Both the position numbers and the translations under genes were made by a program. Shown here in pieces: positions 22,637 to 30,403 of a stretch of DNA of 38,128 nucleotides. How positions within the stretch are numbered: the first letter of the stretch is position 1; each line of letters begins with the position of its first letter. Origin of the DNA: JAMXLO01 sp036265005 (GTDB lineage Bacteria; Pseudomonadota; Alphaproteobacteria; Acetobacterales; Acetobacteraceae); the NCBI GenBank assembly GCA_036265005.1, contig DATAPW010000393.1, positions 1-38,128 of the forward strand, written 5' to 3'. The notes beneath the pieces are model-generated. The model was not told the DNA's origin and searched no databases. It was given only the letters and a program-made list of their open reading frames with translations.

Positions 22637-24191
22637 CGCGCCTGATCTGGTTCGCCAGTTCGATTTCCCAGGTGAGGTAGGCCTGCATCGCCTCCTCCAC
22701 CCCCGAGTTGCGGTCGTAGGCGCGGAGATAGGAGTCGATGCAGGCTTCATCGGGTGGCGTGGTCCGGTCCTTCACCAGCGGCCGGCCGTACGCGTGCCAG
22801 GCGCCGGTGCCGCCCTCCAGCACCCTCACCTCGCCGCGCGTCAGCGCTTTCACCTCGTCCACCGCGAGGCGCGCGACCATCCCATCGGGCGAGGTGATCA
22901 CCACATGCTTGGCACCTGCGAGCTGCTGCCCCAGCGCCGCGAGGCGGGTCCGCACCCCCCATTGTGCACCCGGGATGTGGCCCTCGCGGAAATCGATGCT
23001 GCGCGCCAGATCGACCACGACCGTGCCGTCGCCGCTGTCGAGCAGCGCGAGCAGGCCGGTCACGTCGATCGTCGGCGCCACGGCGACCAGTTCGGGGATC
23101 GCCTGGCGCTCGTTGCCGGTGGCGCGGATCGCCTCCAGCCCGCCCTCCACCACGAACACGTCGCGATGGCCCATCTGGCGCAGCCAGGCGGCCGACATAC
23201 GGGCGCGCACGCCGGTATCGTCGACCAGCACGATCCGCGCATTGCGCACCCCGACCCACTGGTCGGTGGCCTGCACAAGCTGGCCGCCGGGCGCGCTGAT
23301 GCTGCCGGGCCGGTGGCCGGCGCGGTACTCCGCCGGATCGCGCACATCCAGCACATACAGCGTGCGATCCGGGTCGTCCTCGAAGCGCGCGAGGTCGATG
23401 GCGCCGACCACGCCCACGCCGGAGTTCTCCGCGAAGGCCTGGGCGCGCTGCAGGGCGGTGGCCGCGGTCTTCGGCGTGCCCGGGGCGAATTTGTCGGTGC
23501 GGCCGCGATCGCAGCGGAAGCCGGCAAGCTCCCATCCCATCGTGCCGTTGCGCAGCGCCATCACCTTGTTGGGGATGCCGGCGCGGCGCAGGCTCTCCGC
23601 ACCCATGATGCTGCGGGTCCGACCGGCGCAATTCACCACCACCAGCGTTTTCGGATCGGGCGCCAGGTCGCCGATCCGATAGACCAGTTCGCCACCCGGA
23701 ACGCTCATCCCGGTGGGGATCGACATGCGCACGAATTCCTCGTGCGTGCGGCTGTCGAGCACCACGATGTTGCGCCCGGTATCAATCCACGATTTGAGGT
23801 CGGCCGCATCGACACTCTCGGTGCCGTAATGGTGCTCCACCCACTCGCCGAACGCCTTCGACGGCACGTTGATGCCGGAGAACAGTTCGTAGTCGGCCGC
23901 CGCCCAGGCTTTCGTGCCGCCGTCCAGCACGGCGACATCGTTGCAGCCGATACCCTTCAGCCAGCTGGCGAGCTGCTCCGCCACACCCCTCCCGTCATCC
24001 ACGCAGCAGATCCGCACGGACAGGCGCGGCAACAATGCGCGGGCGCGGACCTCGCGGCGGGACAAGGCGCAGGGCACTGCCCAGAACAGGTGCGACGCAC
24101 CGAACTCGCCTTCTTCACGCGCGTCGAGCAGGGCCAGTTCGTGGCCGTCGGTCAACCAGGAGTGCAGCGTGCTCGCGGTGATGCGTTTCAT
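22590..24191 (-). CDS. Four-domain rhodanese-like sulfurtransferase
   Basis: A 533-residue protein built from four rhodanese homology domains (about 1-105, 125-230, 258-360, 372-470) plus a helical tail. Only domain 2 has the catalytic Cys188 in its active-site loop (NCAGRTRS). Domains 1 and 3 carry Asp at that position (VDDGRG, VDDTGVRA) and domain 4 Ser (TSPDGM), so they are probably structural or non-catalytic. Expected activity is persulfide transfer from thiosulfate or a thiol persulfide in the cytoplasm. GAGGAG before 24191 sets the start; an in-frame reading up to 24635 is rejected. It overlaps comF by 46 bases, indicating an operon. Confidence 0.92.
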   Translation of the reverse strand: MKRITASTLHSWLTDGHELALLDAREEGEFGASHLFWAVPCALSRREVRARALLPRLSVRICCVDDGRGVAEQLASWLKGIGCNDVAVLDGGTKAWAAADYELFSGINVPSKAFGEWVEHHYGTESVDAADLKSWIDTGRNIVVLDSRTHEEFVRMSIPTGMSVPGGELVYRIGDLAPDPKTLVVVNCAGRTRSIMGAESLRRAGIPNKVMALRNGTMGWELAGFRCDRGRTDKFAPGTPKTAATALQRAQAFAENSGVGVVGAIDLARFEDDPDRTLYVLDVRDPAEYRAGHRPGSISAPGGQLVQATDQWVGVRNARIVLVDDTGVRARMSAAWLRQMGHRDVFVVEGGLEAIRATGNERQAIPELVAVAPTIDVTGLLALLDSGDGTVVVDLARSIDFREGHIPGAQWGVRTRLAALGQQLAGAKHVVITSPDGMVARLAVDEVKALTRGEVRVLEGGTGAWHAYGRPLVKDRTTPPDEACIDSYLRAYDRNSGVEEAMQAYLTWEIELANQIRRDDTVAFGVGEASATH

Positions 24192-24284
24192 CCGGCTGCT
24201 CCTCGCATAATGGCCCGATCGGGCAATATTCACAGAACCTACGCATGGCGGTGAACGCTTGGCAACGCCGGCAGCGCGGCGCAC

Positions 24285-25073
24285 ATGGGTGTGATGGACC
24301 CTGGCATGGAGGTATTCGACCGTCGCGCCGTGCGCCGGCATCGCGACCGGGCCGCGTGCCATGTGTCCGGCGTCTCGGACGTGTTGCGGGATGCCGCCGA
24401 ACGCCTGCTCGACCGGCTGGATGACACCACACGGACATTCAGCCGCGCCCTGGATGTCGGTGGACGCGGGGTGGTGGCACCGCTGCTGCGGGCACGCGGC
24501 ATCGAGGTGGTGAGCTGCGATCTCTCGCCCGCGATGGCGGCACTGAACGGCGGGCTGATGGTCGCGGCGGATGAGGAGTTCCTGCCGTTCGCCGCGCAAA
24601 GCTTCGACCTGATCGTGGCCAGCCTGTCGCTGCATTGGGTCAACGACCTGCCCGGCGCGCTGATCCAGCTCCGCCTGGCGCTGCGGCCCGAGGGGCTGCT
24701 GCTGGCCAGCCTGCCGGCGCTTGGCACGCTGGGAGAATTGCGGCGGGCGCTGACCGAGGCCGAGGCAGTGCTGACCGGCGGCGCGGCGCCTCGCGTCTCG
24801 CCGTTCGCCGACCTGCGCGATTGCGCCGCGCTGTTGCAGCGCGCCGGCTTTGCCTTGCCGGTGGCGGACGCCGAGGATTTGCGGCTGCTGTATGCCGATC
24901 GGCTTGCGCTGCTGCGCGAACTGCGTGCCGCGGGGGAGACCAATGCGCTGCGTGAGCGCGACCGGCGCGTGCCGCCGCGCGCGCTGTTTCCTGCCGCGCT
25001 GGCGGCGCTGCCGGAGGAAGCCGGGCGCGCGCCGGTGACGTTGCGGCTGGCGGTGATGACGGGATGGGCGTGA
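24285..25073 (+). CDS. SAM-dependent methyltransferase (BioC/NDUFAF5-like)
   Basis: A 262-residue class I methyltransferase with EVFDRRAVRRHRDRAA near the N-terminus, a modified motif I ALDVGGRGVVAP (usually GxGxG), VSCDLSPAMAAL, and SFDLIVASLSLHWVNDLPGAL. These are features of the alphaproteobacterial relatives of NDUFAF5 (an arginine hydroxylase/assembly factor of complex I) and BioC. Which role applies cannot be decided. In related genomes it often sits divergent to comF, as here with the rhodanese gene between. ATGs at 24285, 24294 and 24306 are all possible; none has a strong ribosome site, and 24306 best fits the family N-terminus. Confidence 0.83.
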   Translation: MGVMDPGMEVFDRRAVRRHRDRAACHVSGVSDVLRDAAERLLDRLDDTTRTFSRALDVGGRGVVAPLLRARGIEVVSCDLSPAMAALNGGLMVAADEEFLPFAAQSFDLIVASLSLHWVNDLPGALIQLRLALRPEGLLLASLPALGTLGELRRALTEAEAVLTGGAAPRVSPFADLRDCAALLQRAGFALPVADAEDLRLLYADRLALLRELRAAGETNALRERDRRVPPRALFPAALAALPEEAGRAPVTLRLAVMTGWA

Positions 25074-25146
25074 CCGCGGCTGCGGTGCACAGCGCGATTG
25101 ACCATTGGCAACGGCACGCTATCCTGCCGCCATGATCCGGTTGCGT

Positions 25147-25293
25147 CACGTGCGGCCTAATCCGAATGCCAGCCAGACTGGCGGCGGCAACGCACGTGCC
25201 CCGGGTCATCGCGCCGCGGACTGAGCAGCGCCACCGATCCCGACCGGCAACGCAACGCCCCGCCCCACAGACCGTGCGGCGGGGCGTTGCGTT
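25147..25293 (+). promoter_or_regulatory. Structured leader or terminator region upstream of lysE-like gene
   Basis: The 255-base gap 25074-25328 contains two nested structures. CACGTGC (25147-25153) pairs with GCACGTG (25192-25198) around an inner GCCAG/CTGGC hairpin. Further on, a perfect 16-bp stem (25249-25264 with 25278-25293) has a 13-base loop. No T-tract follows the large hairpin, so it may be an attenuator or leader element rather than a classical terminator. It does not match a riboswitch class that I recognise. Confidence 0.4.
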
Positions 25294-25328
25294 TGCGTCG
25301 CATGGTTGCCAAAGCGAAAGCCACGCCA

Positions 25329-25943
25329 ATGCACCTACACCTGTATCTCGGCTTCGTCCTTGCCTCGGTCATCCTGATCCTGATCCCCGGGCCGAACGTC
25401 TCGCTGATCGTCGCAAACGCCATCGCCAACGGCACACGCTATGGACTGCTCACCGTCGCCGGGACGTCGTCCGCCATCGTCGTGCAGCTTGCGCTCACGT
25501 CGCTGGGCCTCACTGCGACGCTGGGCGTGCTCGCCGGCTGGTTCGAGTGGATCCGCTGGATCGGCGTCGCCTACCTGCTGTTTCTCGGCATCCGCCAATG
25601 GCGCGCGGCGCCGGTCGATCTCACCCGCACGCGGCCGCAGCCGCGCTCGTTCCAGGCGATCGCGATACGCGGGTTCCTGATCTCGCTGACCAACCCGAAG
25701 ACGCTGCTGTTCTATGGCGCGTTCTTCCCGCAGTTCCTGACACCGGATGCGCCGATCGCACCGCAGGTCGCGCTGCTGTCGCTCACTTTCTTCATCATCG
25801 CGGCCGGGCTGGACTGCGGCTGGGCGCTGCTGGCCGGGCGGGTACGTGGCGTGCTGGCGATCCGCGGCCGACTGCGCAACCGGCTCTCGGGAGGGTTCCT
25901 GGTCGGCGCCGGAATCGGCCTGGCGCTGGCCCATCGGGAATAA
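25329..25943 (+). CDS. LysE/RhtB family translocator
   Basis: A 204-residue inner-membrane exporter of amino acids or related small molecules. It has about six hydrophobic segments (YLGFVLASVILILI, YGLLTVAGTSSAIVVQLALTSLG, WIGVAYLLFLGI, LISLTNPKTLLFYGAFFPQF, VALLSLTFFIIAAG, LVGAGIGLALAH) and the family signature IPGPNVSLIVANAIANG. An ATG at 25329 gives the normal family length; the earlier GTG/ATG readings add a basic tail. The gene is preceded by a strongly structured leader. A decayed copy of its 3' end lies about 46 bases downstream. Confidence 0.92.
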   Translation: MHLHLYLGFVLASVILILIPGPNVSLIVANAIANGTRYGLLTVAGTSSAIVVQLALTSLGLTATLGVLAGWFEWIRWIGVAYLLFLGIRQWRAAPVDLTRTRPQPRSFQAIAIRGFLISLTNPKTLLFYGAFFPQFLTPDAPIAPQVALLSLTFFIIAAGLDCGWALLAGRVRGVLAIRGRLRNRLSGGFLVGAGIGLALAHRE

Positions 25944-25988
25944 CCCCGCGGCAGGCGGGCGGGGCGCGCGTGCGCTTGCTATCCACCG

Positions 25989-26055
25989 CCTCCTGCGCAA
26001 CGGTCCGTCCAGATGTTTCTGATCGGCGGAATTGGCCTGGCGCTGGCGCATCGGA
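25989..26055 (+). pseudogene. Decayed fragment of a second LysE-family gene end
   Basis: The nucleotides from about 25992 to 26053 align with the last ~66 bases of the LysE gene. In protein terms, RLRNRLSGGFLVGAGIGLAL corresponds to LLRNGPSR plus, after a one-base frameshift, FLIGGIGLALAHR. The last 24 bases differ at only two positions. It has a 1-base and a 3-base deletion and no start or upstream part, so it is a relic of a local duplication or of a lost paralogue. Confidence 0.75.
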
Positions 26056-26112
26056 ATCGCCCGGTCCAGCATAGCGGCGGACCAGGGACACCATCGGGGA
26101 GAAGACAACGTC

Positions 26113-26649
26113 ATGCCGACACGCCGCGGAATCCCGCTCGCCTGCGCCACAGCCCTCCTGCTCGGCGGCTTCGCGATCGCCCAGGCGCAAACGCCGGCAC
26201 CCGCGCCGGTGCCCGAGGCGATGCCGTTCGACATTCCCTACGGTTCGCCGATCGATCTCGACACCGCGAACAAGGCGATCATGGCCGCGGCGGCTGAAGC
26301 CAAGAAGCACAACTGGAAAATGGCCATCTCAGTGGTCGGCCCCGCTGGCCAGCTTATCGCGCACGCCACGATGGACGGCACGATGTACGCCTCCATCGAC
26401 ATCGCCCAGGCCAAGGCACGCACCGCCGCTCTGTTCCGGCGTCCCAGCAAGGCATTCGCCGACGCCATCAATGGTGGAGGGCCCGGCACGCTGAGCCTTC
26501 TGGAGTTGAGCCACAGTGCAGCGTCGGAGGGCGGTTTCCCGATCGTGGTCGATGGCAGGCTGATCGGCGCGATCGGTGCGAGCGGCGGGATCGCGACACA
26601 GGACGGTGTCACCGCGAAGGCCGGGCTGGACGCGGTGACGTCGCACTGA
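26113..26649 (+). CDS. Secreted GlcG/HbpS family (DUF336) protein
   Basis: A 178-residue protein with a clear signal peptide (MPTRRGIPLACATALLLGGF, then AIAQAQ) and a haem-degrading/GlcG-HbpS domain: LDTANKAIMAAAAEAKKHNWKMAISVVGPAGQLIA, IDIAQAKARTAALFRRPS, and the Gly-rich end FPIVVDGRLIGAIGASGG. The family includes haem-binding HbpS and GlcG; the function of most members is unproven. Export suggests a periplasmic location. An ATG at 26113 follows GGGGAGAAG. It is convergent with the VOC gene, with only 19 bases between them. Confidence 0.88.
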   Translation: MPTRRGIPLACATALLLGGFAIAQAQTPAPAPVPEAMPFDIPYGSPIDLDTANKAIMAAAAEAKKHNWKMAISVVGPAGQLIAHATMDGTMYASIDIAQAKARTAALFRRPSKAFADAINGGGPGTLSLLELSHSAASEGGFPIVVDGRLIGAIGASGGIATQDGVTAKAGLDAVTSH

Positions 26650-26668
26650 GCCGTCGGCGGGCCTGATC

Positions 26669-27115
26669 CTACCCGCCGGCCTGCCGCATCGCCGCCTCGG
26701 CCCGGCGGCGGAGTTCGTCGGGCGGCACGTCCTCGATGTGGGTCGCGATCCACCAGAGGTTGCCGCACGGGTCCCTGACGCCGCCGCTGCGGTCGCCATA
26801 GAACTGGTCGGTCGGCTCCTGCACCGAAATCCCGCCCGCCGCCAGCGCGCGGCGATAGGTCGCGTCGGCGTCCGCCACATAGACATGCAGCATCGCCTGC
26901 GTCGGCTGGTGCTCGCCATGTGCGTCGCCCAGCATCACCAGGGAGTCGTCGATGCGCAGCTCGGCATGGCCGATGCGTCCCTCGGGCGCGTCCAGCCGCA
27001 TGATTTCCTGCGCATCGAACGTCCGCTTGAGGAAATCGATCACCTTGGCTGCGCCGGCGACAACCAGGTACGGCGTGACGGCGCGATGGCCATCCGGCTT
27101 CGGTTTGACTGCCAT
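26669..27115 (-). CDS. VOC family protein (glyoxalase/bleomycin-resistance type)
   Basis: A 148-residue vicinal-oxygen-chelate protein, PhnB-like: VTPYLVVAGAAKVIDFLKRTFDA, GHAELRIDDSLVMLGD, MLHVYVADADATYRRALAAGG, and the C-terminal DPCGNLWWIATHIED. The predicted metal ligands cannot be fixed with certainty. GGGAG precedes the ATG at 27115 by 8 bases. It is unrelated in position to the other VOC gene at 3.1-3.5 kb. The gap 27116-27281 to gpmI is divergent and must hold both promoters. Confidence 0.88.
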   Translation of the reverse strand: MAVKPKPDGHRAVTPYLVVAGAAKVIDFLKRTFDAQEIMRLDAPEGRIGHAELRIDDSLVMLGDAHGEHQPTQAMLHVYVADADATYRRALAAGGISVQEPTDQFYGDRSGGVRDPCGNLWWIATHIEDVPPDELRRRAEAAMRQAGG

Positions 27116-27281
27116 TCGTGCACTCCCTTCACGACTGAGCCAGTAACGCTGCTGTCGGCCGGGCGCTTAATGCAAAAGACATAATCGTGACCCAGCCTGC
27201 CGGCGAACGCGCAGCGAAACGGCGCACTTGTTCGATACAGGCACGGGCGCTAGGCAGGGTCCGGCTGGCATGGAGGTATGC

Positions 27282-28826
27282 ATGAAGCAGGCGATTCGGC
27301 CGGTGATGCTGGTGATCCTCGATGGCTTCGGCTGGCGCGAGGAGGCCGCCGACAATGCCGTCCGCCAGGCGAACAAGCCGAACTTCGACCGGCTCTGGCA
27401 GTCCTGCCCGCACGCCTTCCTGAACACCTCGGGCCGCAATGTCGGCCTGCCGGACGGCCAGATGGGCAACTCCGAGGTCGGCCACCTCAACATCGGTGCC
27501 GGCCGGGTGGTGATGCAGGAACTGCCGCGCATCGGCCAGGCGGTCGAGGACGGCAGCCTGGCGCGCGCGCCGGCCCTGGTCGAACTGATCGCGAAGCTGA
27601 AGGCCTCGGGCGGCACATGCCACCTGATGGGACTGATGTCGCCGGGCGGCGTGCACGCGCACCAGGAGCACGCGGTCGCGCTGGCGACGATCCTGCACGA
27701 CGCCGGGGTGAAGACCGTCGTCCATGCCTTCACCGACGGGCGCGATACCCCGCCGCGCTCGGCCGCGGACGACATCGAATGGCTGCGCACGCACCTGCCG
27801 TCGGACGTATCGATCGCTACGGTGTGCGGCCGCTACTACGCGATGGATCGCGACAAGCGCTGGGATCGCGTCGGCAAGGCCTACGCCGCCATCGCCGAGG
27901 GCGAGGCGCCGCACGCCGCCGATCCGGTCCAGGTGGTCCGGGACGAATATGCCCGCGACGTGACCGACGAGTTCATCGTCCCCACCTGCATTGGCGACTA
28001 CCAGGGCATGCGCGATGGCGACGGCGTCCTGTGCTTCAACTTCCGCGCCGACCGCGTGCGCGAGATCCTCGCCGCGCTGCTGGAACCCGACTTCGACGGC
28101 TTCCCGCGCAAGCGGGTGATCCGGTTTGCCGCCGCCGCCGGAATGACGCGCTATTCCGATGAACTGGCGCCCTATCTCGGGGTGCTGTTCCCGCCGCAGG
28201 AACTGCACCACATCCTCGGCGAACTGGTGGCGGAGGCCGGCCGTACCCAGCTCCGCACTGCGGAGACCGAGAAATACCCCCATGTCACCTACTTCCTGAA
28301 CGGCGGCCAGGAGATCGCCTTCCCGGGCGAGGATCGCATCATGGTGCCGTCGCCGAAGGTCGCCACCTACGACCTGCAGCCCGAGATGTCCGCTCCCGAA
28401 CTCGCCGACAGGGCGGTTGCTGCCATCGACTCGGGCCAGTACGACCTGATCGTGCTGAACTTCGCCAACCCCGACATGGTGGGCCACACCGGCAGCCTGC
28501 CCGCCGCGATCAAGGCGGTGGAGGCGGTGGACACCGGCCTCGGTCGCATCGCCGCCGCGGTGGAGCGGCAGGGCGGCGCCCTGCTGGTCACTGCCGATCA
28601 TGGCAACTGTGAACTGATGCGCGACCCCGAGACCGGCGGCCCGCATACCGCGCACACCACCAATCCGGTTCCGGTGGTGCTGATGGGCGGCGATGCGCGT
28701 GCGATCAGCAACGGCCGGCTGGCCGACGTGGCGCCGACCCTGCTGCACCTGATGGGCCTGAAGCAGCCGGAAGAGATGACCGGGACGTCGCTGATCCGTG
28801 CCGATGCGGCGCGGGCAGCGGAGTAG
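27282..28826 (+). CDS. gpmI: 2,3-bisphosphoglycerate-independent phosphoglycerate mutase
   Basis: A 514-residue Mn-dependent enzyme that interconverts 3- and 2-phosphoglycerate. The alkaline-phosphatase-like metal site begins at Asp14 (VILDGFGW), and the phosphoserine nucleophile is Ser64 in DGQMGNSEVGHLN. Further motifs are GRDTPPRSA, GRYYAMDRDKRW, NFRADRVRE, FANPDMVGHTG, TADHGNCE and HTTNPVP. The length equals the usual bacterial size. GGAGG with a 5-base spacer selects the ATG at 27282 over earlier ones. It heads the gpmI-envC-ctpA order typical of alphaproteobacteria. Confidence 0.98.
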   Translation: MKQAIRPVMLVILDGFGWREEAADNAVRQANKPNFDRLWQSCPHAFLNTSGRNVGLPDGQMGNSEVGHLNIGAGRVVMQELPRIGQAVEDGSLARAPALVELIAKLKASGGTCHLMGLMSPGGVHAHQEHAVALATILHDAGVKTVVHAFTDGRDTPPRSAADDIEWLRTHLPSDVSIATVCGRYYAMDRDKRWDRVGKAYAAIAEGEAPHAADPVQVVRDEYARDVTDEFIVPTCIGDYQGMRDGDGVLCFNFRADRVREILAALLEPDFDGFPRKRVIRFAAAAGMTRYSDELAPYLGVLFPPQELHHILGELVAEAGRTQLRTAETEKYPHVTYFLNGGQEIAFPGEDRIMVPSPKVATYDLQPEMSAPELADRAVAAIDSGQYDLIVLNFANPDMVGHTGSLPAAIKAVEAVDTGLGRIAAAVERQGGALLVTADHGNCELMRDPETGGPHTAHTTNPVPVVLMGGDARAISNGRLADVAPTLLHLMGLKQPEEMTGTSLIRADAARAAE

Positions 28827-28845
28827 GGCGGCGGAGAGACATTCC

Positions 28846-28957
28846 GCCTCCCTGCGTGGGAGGGGGTACGGGGAGGGGACCACGAGCTCACTGGCGGCTG
28901 AATCATCGGGTGGGGGCACCCCTACCCCTGCCCGCTCCTGCATGGGGAGGGGGAGGC
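28846..28957. repeat. Palindromic repeat, family 1-like, divergent copy 3
   Basis: GCCTCCCTGCGTGGGAGGGG...GGGGAGGGG on the left and CCCCTACCCCTGCCCGCTCC...GGGGAGGGGGAGGC on the right form an imperfect inverted pair. It has the same C-rich/G-rich character as the copies at 12.3 and 21.7 kb. The right arm includes the presumed start codon of envC. Confidence 0.6.
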
Positions 28958-30198
28958 GCCTGCTTCTCCCGCTGCTCGCCCTCGCCACCATCGCCGCCCA
29001 GCCGGCCCGACAGCCCAAAGAAGACGTGACCCGCCAGCAGATGGAGCAGGCGCAGAAGGCCCGCGAAGCCGACCTCGCGGCGCAGCAGGACGCCGCCGCG
29101 CGTGCCGCGGCCGCGGCCGCCGAGTCGCAGCGCCTGGCGGCTGATCGCGTCGCCGCCGCGGCGCGGCTGCGCCAGGCGGAGACCGCGACCAGCGAGGCCG
29201 CCGCGCGGATGGACCAGCTTGCGGCGCAGCGCCGCCAGGCCCAGGCGGACCTGGACGCTCGCGCCGAGGAGATGCAGCCGCTGCTCCCATTGATCGAGCG
29301 GCTTTCGCTGTTCCCGGCCGAGACGCTGCTGGCGATACCCGCGCAGCCGGTGGACACCTTGCGCGGCGTTCTGGTGCTGCGCGGCCTGGCCGGGCAGCTC
29401 GGCCAGGAGGCCGTGGCGCTGCGGCGCCAACAGGCGCAACTCGCCGCGGCGACACAGGCGGTTCAGGCCGAGGCGCCGAAGCTGGCGGCGGCCGAGGCGG
29501 CGCAGCAGGCCGAGGCCAGCGCGCTCGACCAGCAGATCGCGGCAACCGACGCCGGACGCCGGCAGGCGGAAGACGAGGCCTCGGCTGCGGCCCAGCGTGC
29601 GGCTACGGAGGCGTCGCGGGCCGAGACATTGCGTGGCGTGCTGACCGATATCGAGGCCCAGCGGCGCGTCGACACGGCACGCGCCCAGGCAGAGGCCGCC
29701 CGTGCCGAACGCCAGAAGAACGCCAGCGAGGCTGCGGTCGCGCGGGCGCGCCAGGCCGCCCTGGAGCATCCGACCGGGAGCGGGACCATTGCGTCGTCTG
29801 CACAGCCGCGCGGCCAGCTCACCTCGCCGGTGGCCGGGAGCATCGTCCGGTCCTGGGGCGACCCGACCGAGGGCGGCCCGTCCAATGGCGTGCTCTACCG
29901 TGTGCCGCCGGCGGCCCATGTGGTCTCGCCATGCGCCGGCCGGATTGTGTTCGCGAATGCGTTCCGCAGCTACGGGTTGCTGTTGATCGTCGATTGCGGA
30001 GGTGGCTACCATGCCGTCCTGGCCGGCTTCGACAGGCTGGATGCCAAGGTCGGACAGCAGGTCGCCGCCGGCGAACCGGTCGGCGTGATGCCGAACTGGG
30101 AACCCGGCGTCAGCGGTAACCGGCCTGCGCTCTACGTCGAGTTGCGGCATGACGGGCAGCCGGTTAATCCGGCGCCGTGGCTGAGGGCGAGTGGTTAG
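28942..30198 (+). CDS. envC: EnvC-like murein hydrolase activator
   Basis: A 418-residue exported protein: signal peptide (MGRGRRLLLPLLALATIAAQ), a long Ala/Gln/Glu-rich coiled coil (about 25-290), and a C-terminal LytM/peptidase M23 domain (about 297-418). The M23 zinc residues are not conserved (SNGVLYRV where H-x-G-x-D is usual; one His in YHAVLAGF), as in EnvC, which activates amidases rather than cutting peptidoglycan itself. An ATG at 28942 is chosen for the signal peptide; it lacks a Shine-Dalgarno and sits inside a palindromic repeat. It lies between gpmI and ctpA, which is the usual alphaproteobacterial place. Confidence 0.9.
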   Translation: MGRGRRLLLPLLALATIAAQPARQPKEDVTRQQMEQAQKAREADLAAQQDAAARAAAAAAESQRLAADRVAAAARLRQAETATSEAAARMDQLAAQRRQAQADLDARAEEMQPLLPLIERLSLFPAETLLAIPAQPVDTLRGVLVLRGLAGQLGQEAVALRRQQAQLAAATQAVQAEAPKLAAAEAAQQAEASALDQQIAATDAGRRQAEDEASAAAQRAATEASRAETLRGVLTDIEAQRRVDTARAQAEAARAERQKNASEAAVARARQAALEHPTGSGTIASSAQPRGQLTSPVAGSIVRSWGDPTEGGPSNGVLYRVPPAAHVVSPCAGRIVFANAFRSYGLLLIVDCGGGYHAVLAGFDRLDAKVGQQVAAGEPVGVMPNWEPGVSGNRPALYVELRHDGQPVNPAPWLRASG

Positions 30199-30202
30199 CC
30201 GC

Positions 30203-30228
30203 GTGGCATTCCCCCGTGGCGTTCCCCC
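30203..30228. repeat. Two tandem 13-bp units after envC
   Basis: GTGGCATTCCCCC (30203-30215) is directly followed by GTGGCGTTCCCCC (30216-30228), one difference. They lie just after the envC stop in a 205-base gap before ctpA. A short stem (CCGCT/AGCGG) follows. The rest of the gap up to 30403 shows no gene. Confidence 0.5.
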
Positions 30229-30403
30229 CGCTGCCCGCAAGCGGGTAGAGTGAACATTGCACCGGAGCCGGGAGAAGCTCTCGCAGACTTAAGATTTCAA
30301 CACTGGACGGCAGAAGCCGGTGCGCGCGAAAAGATGATATTCCCAATGCCATGCTAGACAATGCGTCGGTCCCGACGGTTCGGGCGCTCAGAGGATGAAA
30401 CGA

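Noticed and set aside
25249..25293. 16-bp hairpin considered as a Rho-independent terminator of the methyltransferase
   Set aside because: No T-tract follows and it lies about 175 bases after the stop; kept as a leader structure instead.
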